14,848 nucleotides of DNA, taken from JANNMJ01 sp031426455 (GTDB taxonomy: Bacteria; Bacteroidota; Bacteroidia; Cytophagales; Hymenobacteraceae). The position numbers and the translations under genes are program-made. The stretch is from NCBI GenBank assembly GCA_031426455.1, contig JANPLI010000209.1, forward strand, positions 1-14,848, read 5' to 3'. Shown piece after piece: positions 7,535 to 12,928 of this stretch. The notes beneath the pieces are model-generated. The model was given only the letters and a program-made list of their open reading frames with translations. It was not told where the DNA came from and did no database searches. Position 1 is the first letter of the stretch. Every line of letters starts with the position of its first letter.

Positions 7535-7597
7535 CACCTCGCACCTCGCACCCCGCACCCCGCACCCCGCACCTCGCACTTCGCACTTCGCACCTCG
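7535..7597 (+). repeat. Nine in-phase heptads (CACCTCG type) before pyrB
   Basis: Nine gapless 7-bp units: CACCTCG twice, CACCCCG three times, CACCTCG, CACTTCG twice, CACCTCG. The array stops 4 bp before the pyrB ATG, so the whole ribosome-binding region is repeat and contains no Shine-Dalgarno-like purine run. A 16-bp stretch at 7571-7586 recurs as its reverse complement at 9793-9808, after the aminotransferase gene. Confidence 0.93.
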
Positions 7598-7601
7598 CCC
7601 A

Positions 7602-8516
7602 ATGCGCCACTTACTCGGTATCAAAGACCTTTCGCTGGCTGACATTCAGGAGCTGCTGGGGCTGGCCGTCAACTTCAAGGAAGTGCTGGCGCGACCCGTC
7701 AAGAAGGTGCCTGCGCTGCGCGAAGTGACGATTGCCAACGTCTTCTTCGAGAACTCGACCCGGACGCGGCTTTCGTTCGAGCTCGCCGAAAAGCGGCTTT
7801 CGGCGGATGTGCTGAATTTTTCGGCGGCGCAGTCCAGCGTCAAAAAGGGCGAGACGCTGGTCGATACCGTTCGCAATATCCTGGCGATGCGGGTCGATCT
7901 GGTGGTGATGCGGCACGCCTCGGCCGGGGCGCCGCACTTTCTGGCGCGCCATATTGAGGTGCCCGTGGTGAACGCCGGCGACGGCACCCACGAACACCCC
8001 ACCCAGGCGCTGCTCGACGCGTTTTCGATTCAGGAAAAGCTCGGCACCCCGGACCTGCGCGGCCGGCGCGTGGCCATCATCGGCGACATTCTGCACTCGC
8101 GGGTGGCGCTCTCCAATATTTTTTGCCTGACCAAGCTGGGGGCCGACGTGATGGTCTGCGGGCCGCCCACGCTGCTGCCGCGTCACATCGCCAGCCTGGG
8201 GGTGCGGGTGGAAACCGACGTGCGCAAAGCCCTGGCCTGGTGCGAGGTAGCCAACGTCCTCCGGATTCAGCTGGAGCGTCAGCAGACTAAGTATTTCCCT
8301 TCGCTGCGCGAGTACACGCTGTATTACGGCATCACGAAGCAGATGCTCGACGACCTGGCCCGGCCCATCGTGCTGATGCACCCCGGCCCGATCAACCGGG
8401 GCGTGGAGTTGAGCAGCGACGCCGCCGATTCGGGCCACTCGATCATCCTCGACCAGGTGGAAAACGGCGTCGCCGTCCGGATGGCCGTGCTGTACCGGCT
8501 GGCTGCCACGGGGTAA
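7602..8516 (+). CDS. pyrB: Aspartate carbamoyltransferase catalytic chain
   Basis: Catalyses carbamoyl phosphate + L-aspartate to N-carbamoyl-L-aspartate, the committed step of pyrimidine synthesis, in the cytoplasm. At 304 aa it matches the family. The carbamoyl-phosphate loop is S52-T-R-T-R56 in FENSTRTRLSFE. SSVKKGE (78-84) is the mobile loop contributed by the neighbouring subunit, R104-H105 and HPTQALLD (132-139) complete the phosphate and carbamoyl site, and MHPGPINRG (259-267) is the aspartate-side signature. The sequence lacks any regulatory-chain fusion and no pyrI is adjacent. This fits the shorter, PyrR-associated type of enzyme, and pyrR lies directly upstream. The ATG at 7602 directly follows a heptad array. 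Confidence 0.96.
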   Translation: MRHLLGIKDLSLADIQELLGLAVNFKEVLARPVKKVPALREVTIANVFFENSTRTRLSFELAEKRLSADVLNFSAAQSSVKKGETLVDTVRNILAMRVDLVVMRHASAGAPHFLARHIEVPVVNAGDGTHEHPTQALLDAFSIQEKLGTPDLRGRRVAIIGDILHSRVALSNIFCLTKLGADVMVCGPPTLLPRHIASLGVRVETDVRKALAWCEVANVLRIQLERQQTKYFPSLREYTLYYGITKQMLDDLARPIVLMHPGPINRGVELSSDAADSGHSIILDQVENGVAVRMAVLYRLAATG

Positions 8517-8598
8517 CGGAAATCCCGCTGACGACCAACGTGCCGTATGCTGGGCGATTACGCCGGATATTTGCCCCCGCAACCACGCCCTCCGCCGA

Positions 8599-9774
8599 AT
8601 GCCGCACCGCTTTCTGTCCCGAAAAATCCAGGCCATTGCGCCGTCCGGCATCCGCCGGTTCTTTGAGCTGACCCTGACGATGCCCGACGTCATTTCGCTC
8701 GGCGTCGGCGAACCGGACTTTGCCACGCCCGCCGTGGCGCGGGCGGCGGCGCAGGCCGTGATCGGGCGCGGCGAGACGCAGTACACCTCGAACCGGGGCC
8801 TGCCCGCCCTGCTCGAAGCTTTGGCCGAACACCTCCACGGCCGCTACGGGGTGCGCTACGAACCGCGAACCGAGCTGCTGATCACCACCGGCGTGAGCGA
8901 GGCGCTGCAACTCGCGGCCCTGGCCACCCTCGACCCCGGCGATGAGGTGCTGATTCCCGAACCGTGCTTTGTGGCCTACGCGCCGGTGGTCAGCTTCGCG
9001 GGCGGGGTGCCGGTGCCGGTGCCCACGTTCGCCGCCGAAGGCTTCGCGCCGAACCTAGCCTTGCTCGAAGCCGCCATCACGCCCCGCACCAAGGCCCTGC
9101 TGCTGGGCTACCCGAATAACCCCACTGGCGCCGTGCTGGACCTGCCCGTGGCGCTGGCGCTGGCCGCCCTGGCCGAGCGCCACGATTTGTTGGTGTATTC
9201 CGACGAGATCTACGACCGCCTGGTGTTCGACACGCCCCATATCTGCTTCGCGGCGCTGCCCGGAATGCGCGCCCGCACCCTGACGCTGGGCGGCTTCAGC
9301 AAGGACTACGCGATGACCGGCTGGCGGATCGGCTACCTCGGGGCACCGCCGGAAATCCTGGCTGCCTGCCTCAAAGCGCACCAATTCGTGATGATGTCGG
9401 CCCCCACCATCGGCCAGCACGCCGCGCTGGCCGCCCTGCGCCACGCCGAGCCGGACGTGCAGGCAATGCTCGCGTCGTACGACCAGCGCCGCCGCCTCGT
9501 GGTCCGCGCACTGGCCGAAATGGGCCTGCCCTGCCCCACCCCGCGCGGCGCGTTCTACGCGTTCCCGTCAGTAGCGCACCTCACCGACGATGCCGCCACC
9601 TTCTGCGAACAGCTCCTGCTGGAAGAGCGCGTGGCCGTGATTCCCGGCAACGGCTTCGGCCCCTCCGGCGCGGGCCACTTCCGGCTCTGCTACGCCACGG
9701 CCCTGCCGAAACTCGAAGAAGCCCTCGACCGGATGGGCCGGTTCGTGGGGCAGTGGGCGGCGGTGGGGGTTTGA
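8599..9774 (+). CDS. Class I/II pyridoxal-phosphate aminotransferase (aspartate/aromatic type)
   Basis: A 391-residue fold-type I aminotransferase, subgroup Igamma like PatA or thermophile AspC. Visible residues include Y62 in QYTSNRG, the PNNPTG loop (172-177) with N174, D202 in YSDEIYDRL, the Schiff-base lysine K235 in GGFSKDYAMTGWRIGY, and R362 in HFRLCYAT, which binds the substrate carboxylate. LGVGEPDFATP (34-44) is the usual N-terminal substrate segment. Such enzymes move an amino group between aspartate, aromatic or N-acetyl-LL-diaminopimelate-type donors and a 2-oxoacid; the exact substrate is not decidable here. It starts 82 bp after pyrB and may be in the same transcript. The TGA stop is the first bases of a G-rich repeat (TGAGGGT). 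Confidence 0.93.
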   Translation: MPHRFLSRKIQAIAPSGIRRFFELTLTMPDVISLGVGEPDFATPAVARAAAQAVIGRGETQYTSNRGLPALLEALAEHLHGRYGVRYEPRTELLITTGVSEALQLAALATLDPGDEVLIPEPCFVAYAPVVSFAGGVPVPVPTFAAEGFAPNLALLEAAITPRTKALLLGYPNNPTGAVLDLPVALALAALAERHDLLVYSDEIYDRLVFDTPHICFAALPGMRARTLTLGGFSKDYAMTGWRIGYLGAPPEILAACLKAHQFVMMSAPTIGQHAALAALRHAEPDVQAMLASYDQRRRLVVRALAEMGLPCPTPRGAFYAFPSVAHLTDDAATFCEQLLLEERVAVIPGNGFGPSGAGHFRLCYATALPKLEEALDRMGRFVGQWAAVGV

Positions 9775-9808
9775 GGGTGTGAGGGGTTGAGGGTGCGAAG
9801 TGCGAGGT
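9772..9808 (+). repeat. Degenerate G-rich heptads after the aminotransferase
   Basis: Read as TGAGGGT, GTGAGGG, GTTGAGG, GTGCGAA, GTGCGAG, the run is heptameric. Its right half (9793-9808) is the exact reverse complement of 7571-7586 in the array before pyrB. The first unit contains the aminotransferase stop codon. Confidence 0.8.
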
Positions 9809-9815
9809 GTAGCCA

Positions 9816-9852
9816 GGGGCTTCGCCCCGCAGCAACCAAGTCGCGAAGCGAC
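9816..9852. repeat. Two adjacent short perfect hairpins (REP-like)
   Basis: GGGGC-TTC-GCCCC at 9816-9828 and GTCGC-GAA-GCGAC at 9840-9852 are perfect 5-bp stems with 3-base loops, 11 bp apart. The second has the same design as GTCCC-GAA-GGGAC near the right edge (14674-14686). They may act as a bidirectional processing or termination structure for the upstream gene, but there is no U run. Confidence 0.6.
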
Positions 9853-9888
9853 GAGGGCGAGCGAGGGGGTTGTGGGTTGGGTATCTGA

Positions 9889-9932
9889 CGGCCCCATTTT
9901 CCATCCCGAACGGCCCCATTTTCCATCCCGAA
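9889..9932 (+). repeat. Perfect 22-bp tandem duplication
   Basis: The block beginning CGGCCCCATTTTCCATCCCG occurs twice with no spacer and no mismatch, at 9889-9910 and 9911-9932. It lies in non-coding DNA and has no internal palindrome. The perfect identity suggests a recent duplication. The rest of 9853-10131 is GC-rich with no gene I can support. Confidence 0.9.
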
Positions 9933-10131
9933 CACCTAAACCCCCATACCGGACACCCAACGCCAAACGCACCCGTTCAGAACGGAACGGCGATGGGGGG
10001 TGAGGGGGTGAGGGCGCAGGCGGCGGCTTCGGCGCGTTGGACCAGCGTCAGCGTGGCCGGAATGGGTGGGCCGAGGTGAGGACGGTTAAGCGCCCAATAC
10101 GTCACTGCCCCCTAATCGCGCTCCAGATACC

Positions 10132-10272
10132 AACGCCACGGTGGCGACCACCTGGCGCCTGCCCGATCTGGCGGCGCTGACCACCTACATCGACTTCCAG
10201 CAGGGGCCCGGCTACCTCGACCGGATGCTGAAGGGCCAGACCCGGGGGCGCGTGGTGGTGCGGTTGGAGTAA
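10132..10272 (+). pseudogene. C-terminal stump of an acrylyl-CoA reductase/YhdH-like oxidoreductase
   Basis: The frame ending at TAA 10270-10272 reads TVATTWRLPDLAALTTYIDF and then YLDRMLKGQTRGRVVVRLE. This matches, from memory, the tail of medium-chain quinone oxidoreductases of the YhdH/AcuI type, where a helix is followed by a conserved G-x-x-x-GRVVV end. Open frame extends back only to a TAA at 10087, and the residues before 10132 do not continue the family. No ATG lies in this stretch. I infer the remainder of a gene whose N-terminal 85 percent is lost. It could alternatively be a chance short frame, but the composition and ending argue against that. Confidence 0.6.
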
Positions 10273-10293
10273 CGACGGGGCGCCGCGCCGTCG
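10273..10293. other. GC-rich hairpin before the HNH gene
   Basis: CGACGG (10273-10278) and CCGTCG (10288-10293) form a perfect 6-bp stem with a 9-base loop, starting directly after the TAA of the oxidoreductase stump and followed by AAAA. It may be a leftover terminator of that lost gene. On the plus strand there is no U tract, so termination is uncertain. Confidence 0.35.
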
Positions 10294-10370
10294 GAAAACA
10301 CCCCGCCAAAGCCGGCGCGCTTTTAGCGGCCCGGCCCGCTCGTACCCCTTTCTGCCACTCCCCGCCGCCG

Positions 10371-11156
10371 ATGGCTAACTGGACCGCCGACCAAACCACC
10401 CTCGCGCTCTGGCTCTACCGCCAGATTCCGTTCAACCGCGTGGCCTCGCGCCACCCCCTGATTCAGCAGTACGCCCCGCTGATCGGGCGCAACGCCAATG
10501 CCGTCAAGATGAAGATCGGCAACCTCGGCGCCCTCGACCCCGAATTGCGCGCGCGCGGCATCGTGGGGTTGGGCAGCACGAGCAAAACCGACCAAATCAT
10601 CTGGGACCGCTACGCCGCCGACTGGGAGGGCCTTGCCCTGCGCGCCCAAACCCTGCTGGCCCTCGCCCAAAAACAACCCCTCGACGCCACCGCCCTCACG
10701 CCCACCGAACAGCGCGCCCTGCCGCCCGGCCGCGAGCGCGAAGCCCTGGTGCGCCAACGCGTCGGGCAGCAGCTTTTCCGGGGCGCCGTGCTGGCCGCTT
10801 ATGATGGCCGCTGCTGCATCACCGGCCTGGCCGCGCCGGAGCTGCTCACCGCCTCGCACATCGTGCCGTGGGCCGTGGCCGCCGAACACCGCCTAAACCC
10901 CGCCAACGGCCTCTGCCTGAATGCCCTCCACGACCGCGCCTTCGACCGGGGCTGGCTCACCGTGGACCCCGACGACGGCCTCCGCATTCTCGTCAGCGCC
11001 CGCGTTCGCCACCTGCCCGATGCGGCCGACCCCGCCGCCGCCCCCACCGACCTGCTGCTCCGCTACCACGGCCAGCCCATCCGCCGCCCGGACGTGTTCA
11101 GCCCCGACCCCGCCCTGCTCCGCTACCACCGCGACCACCTTTTCGACCGCCCCTGA
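10371..11156 (+). CDS. HNH endonuclease
   Basis: A 261-residue protein with two parts. Residues 1-90 (WTADQTTLALWLYRQIPFNRV ... IGRNANAVKMKIGNLGALDP ... GLGSTSKTDQIIWDRY) match the helical N-terminal domain often found before HNH domains in putative restriction-type endonucleases. Residues about 135-205 form the HNH domain: CCITG (148-152), the catalytic-type H163 in ASHIVPW, N179 in NPANGLCLNALHD, and H187, followed by RAFDRGWLTVD. All three HNH residues are present, so a metal-dependent DNA nuclease is expected. Relatives are usually solitary genes or sit in defence regions. Here the stop overlaps the start of an acidic small gene by one base. The ATG at 10371 fits the conserved family N-terminus. 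The target is unknown. Confidence 0.88.
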   Translation: MANWTADQTTLALWLYRQIPFNRVASRHPLIQQYAPLIGRNANAVKMKIGNLGALDPELRARGIVGLGSTSKTDQIIWDRYAADWEGLALRAQTLLALAQKQPLDATALTPTEQRALPPGREREALVRQRVGQQLFRGAVLAAYDGRCCITGLAAPELLTASHIVPWAVAAEHRLNPANGLCLNALHDRAFDRGWLTVDPDDGLRILVSARVRHLPDAADPAAAPTDLLLRYHGQPIRRPDVFSPDPALLRYHRDHLFDRP

Positions 11157-11467
11157 TGACGCCAATGACTGCCACCCCCGCTGAACGCGCCGCTGCCGCC
11201 CACCACGCCCTGACCGCCGCCCTCGCCGATGCCCTGACCGCCGTGCAGACCTGGTTCGCCGCCCACCCCGCCGGTACCCGCGTCGCCGACCCCCACGGCA
11301 CCGAGTTGCGCTATGCCCCGGAAAGCGAACTGCGCTACCTCGACGCCGAGGGCTTCACGTTCGAATCCGGCGATGAACACCTGGACGAAAGCCACCCCTA
11401 CTGGCTCCTTGATGGCGAAGACCTCCTGACCTGCCTGGATCTGCTGATGGCAGCGGATGCCGCCTGA
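11156..11467 (+). CDS. Small acidic protein, translationally coupled to the HNH gene
   Basis: A 103-residue protein of unknown family. Its ATG (11156-11158) shares one base with the HNH stop in TGATG, a typical coupling arrangement, and a second ATG follows at codon 4. Residues 1-32 form an Ala-rich helix (AERAAAAHHALTAALADALTAV). The rest is acidic, with YAPESELRYLDAEGFTFESGDEHLDESHPYWLLDGEDLLTCLDLL. The predicted charge is strongly negative. I recognise no domain. A small acidic partner directly coupled to a nuclease could act as inhibitor, DNA mimic or specificity factor, but this is inference. The next gene starts 15 bp downstream, so a three-gene operon is likely. Confidence 0.72.
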   Translation: MTPMTATPAERAAAAHHALTAALADALTAVQTWFAAHPAGTRVADPHGTELRYAPESELRYLDAEGFTFESGDEHLDESHPYWLLDGEDLLTCLDLLMAADAA

Positions 11468-11482
11468 TTTTTCACCTGTCCA

Positions 11483-12274
11483 ATGTCCTTTCCGCTCCCC
11501 CCACTGCCCCCCGCCGTTGCCCAGGCCCGCCACGCGCTGCTGACCCGCCTCGGTACCAGTAGTTTTACCGACTTCCGGGAAATCGACTTCGCCCCCCACC
11601 CGCCCCACGCGGCCAACCCAACCATCACCACCTGGATCCGGCAGCAGCACGACGAGCCACAGGATTTTTACGAACCCGACGCCCGCGCCGACAACAACTG
11701 GTTTGGCGGCTGCTGCGCCCAATTCCTCGAAGAATGCCTGCCGCCCGTGCTGCGGTGGCGCCCCGCCACCTGGGAAATCCAGTCTGGCACCCCGGCTACC
11801 CTCAGCCGGTGCCAGCAGTACGCGCACTGGTCCAGCCTGGCGCAAGCCGCCATGGACCGCCCCGCCCTGGCTCCGGCGCTCGCACCTTACACGGTCGGGC
11901 CACCCGACCTCCTGCTCCTGCGTTATCCGCATAAACCACCCGCGCCCGTGCTGCACGCCGCCCTGATGACCTACTGGAAACTACAGGGCAGCGACGTGGC
12001 CGACATCTCACCCCAGGCCCGCGCCCTCCAGCGCGAACGTCGGGGCCGCGCGCCCCATCTGGTGCTGCTGACCGGCGAACTCACCCCGTCCTACCTCGCT
12101 TCCATCGCGCTGGGCACCGGCGACCTAGACTGCACCTACCATTTCGCCCTCTATGAGCTGCAAGCCGCCGTCGCGCAAAGCGGCAACTCCGAAGCCGAAG
12201 ACCTGATCGGGATTATGGTCGAAGGCAAGCGCCTCAAAGACATTTCGGACCTGCCGCTGGATTTGGCCGTGTAG
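11483..12274 (+). CDS. NgoMIV-family type II restriction endonuclease homologue, active site altered
   Basis: A 263-residue homologue of NgoMIV (recognition GCCGGC). QQYAHWSSLAQAA (111-123), GRAPHLVLLTGELTPSYLASIALGTGDLDCTYHFALYEL (188-226) and the end VEGKRLKDISDLPLDLAV (246-263) match NgoMIV almost residue for residue as I recall it. Ungapped alignment keeps the first acidic metal ligand (D142 in PPDLLLLR) but puts G75 where NgoMIV has the catalytic Glu (N-x-FE) and M-T-Y (162-164) where it has SCK. The RSDR contacts to the recognition site read QGSD, and TPSR reads TPSY. K166 two residues later might replace the lysine. No methyltransferase is nearby. It is therefore either a dead or repurposed enzyme, or one with a changed mechanism. 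It forms an apparent operon with the HNH and acidic genes. Confidence 0.88.
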   Translation: MSFPLPPLPPAVAQARHALLTRLGTSSFTDFREIDFAPHPPHAANPTITTWIRQQHDEPQDFYEPDARADNNWFGGCCAQFLEECLPPVLRWRPATWEIQSGTPATLSRCQQYAHWSSLAQAAMDRPALAPALAPYTVGPPDLLLLRYPHKPPAPVLHAALMTYWKLQGSDVADISPQARALQRERRGRAPHLVLLTGELTPSYLASIALGTGDLDCTYHFALYELQAAVAQSGNSEAEDLIGIMVEGKRLKDISDLPLDLAV

Positions 12275-12475
12275 CGGCGCGCGGCGCTTGGAAATAGTGG
12301 TTTCCGCCCCGCCCCCCATCCCGCTTGATGGAAACCCCTTGCTGACCCGGCTCGCCGGGTCGCAGCCGCGCCGTCTGCCCCACCCCGGAGGCGCAGTATA
12401 TCTACGAGCGTCTGCACGAAGCCGCCCCCCCGGCCTAGCGCGCTACCGACGGCGGGAAGCGGCTGTTGGGAAGGG
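12275..12475. other. Gene-free stretch with a possible coding remnant
   Basis: No complete gene is visible. One frame ending at TAG 12436-12438 reads PTPEAQYIYERLHEAAPPA over its last residues and is closed upstream by a TGA at 12343. It looks more protein-like than its surroundings and could be the tail of a lost gene, but I cannot assign a family. Confidence 0.35.
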
Positions 12476-12558
12476 GGGGGCGCAGTTTTCGAGCACCGCA
12501 CGAAACTGCGCCCCCACCTAGGGGCGCAGTTTTTGACGCACGCCGAAAGATGCGCCCC
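12476..12558. repeat. Two tandem imperfect palindromes sharing a GGGGCGCAGTTTT arm
   Basis: Unit 1 (12476-12515) has perfect 13-bp arms, GGGGGCGCAGTTT and AAACTGCGCCCCC, around a 14-base loop. Unit 2 (12521-12558) has the same left arm, GGGGCGCAGTTTTT, and a right arm ending GATGCGCCCC, so only the outer 8 bp pair cleanly. Both loops contain a GA-C-CAC/GCACG core, so the pair is a tandem duplication of one palindromic element. It could be a transcription terminator for the NgoMIV-like gene, an operator for the HTH frame that starts 30 bp later, or a REP-like mobile element. Confidence 0.75.
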
Positions 12559-12587
12559 CTCCCTCTTCAAGCGCATCAACCTGACTT

Positions 12588-12839
12588 GTGTCCGCCTCCC
12601 CTGATCTGCTAACGGCTGTGCGGGCGCACTTCGGCTGGTCGCAGCAGATACTAGCCGAGGCCCTCGGCGTGACCCGCAGCCGCCTCGCGCCCGCCAAAGC
12701 CAGCACCCGCCTCTTGCCCCTCGCCGCCCTGCCCCGGTTGGCGCTGCTGGTGAGTTGCCTGCCCGTGGCGGTTACGCCCACTGCCCCCCCACCGGCCTTC
12801 GCACGCGGCGCTTTCTCCTCAGGGGGCAGCTCGGCTTAG
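12588..12839 (+). CDS. Possible small HTH (XRE-like) protein or remnant
   Basis: A frame of 83 codons from GTG 12588, the first start-like codon after an in-frame TGA. Residues 6-50 (DLLTAVRAHFGWSQQILAEALGVTRSRLAPAKASTRLLPLAAL) fit a Cro/C1-type helix-turn-helix: WSQQILAEALGV as the first helices, TRSRLAPAKA as the recognition helix. The remainder is Pro/Ala-rich with no recognisable domain. The weak start, the short length and the missing typical C-terminal part suggest a decayed regulator, but a functional small repressor cannot be excluded. If functional, the palindromes just upstream would be natural operators. Confidence 0.45.
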   Translation: MSASPDLLTAVRAHFGWSQQILAEALGVTRSRLAPAKASTRLLPLAALPRLALLVSCLPVAVTPTAPPPAFARGAFSSGGSSA

Positions 12840-12897
12840 TTGTTTGGGATGATAATCAGTCGCGTATTTTTCCGGTGTCGATTGGTCCGGCACGCCC

Positions 12898-12905
12898 TAT
12901 CTTTG
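12898..12905 (+). promoter_or_regulatory. -7 promoter box of the propeller/T9SS protein gene
   Basis: TATCTTTG is a perfect match to the Bacteroidota -7 consensus TAnnTTTG, placed 23 bp before the ATG at 12929 in an AT-richer pocket (TATCTTTGTTTTAGTCACTT). The leader would be short, about 15-20 nt. A TTTG at -33 is not clear; ATTGG at 12881-12885 is too close. Confidence 0.65.
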
Positions 12906-12928
12906 TTTTAGTCACTTAATATTCCACC

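Noticed and set aside
8546..8598. Small frame starting MLGDYAGYLPPQPRPPP between pyrB and the aminotransferase
   Set aside because: It overlaps the start of the aminotransferase gene in another frame, is short, and has no recognisable feature.
7611..8786. Minus-strand frame of 391 codons opposite pyrB
   Set aside because: It is antisense to pyrB, whose motifs are complete on the plus strand; the minus-strand product is Arg/His/Gly-rich with no family features.
11123..11956. Minus-strand frame of 277 codons across the acidic and NgoMIV-like genes
   Set aside because: Gly-rich shadow frame; both plus-strand genes have better support from homology or gene coupling.
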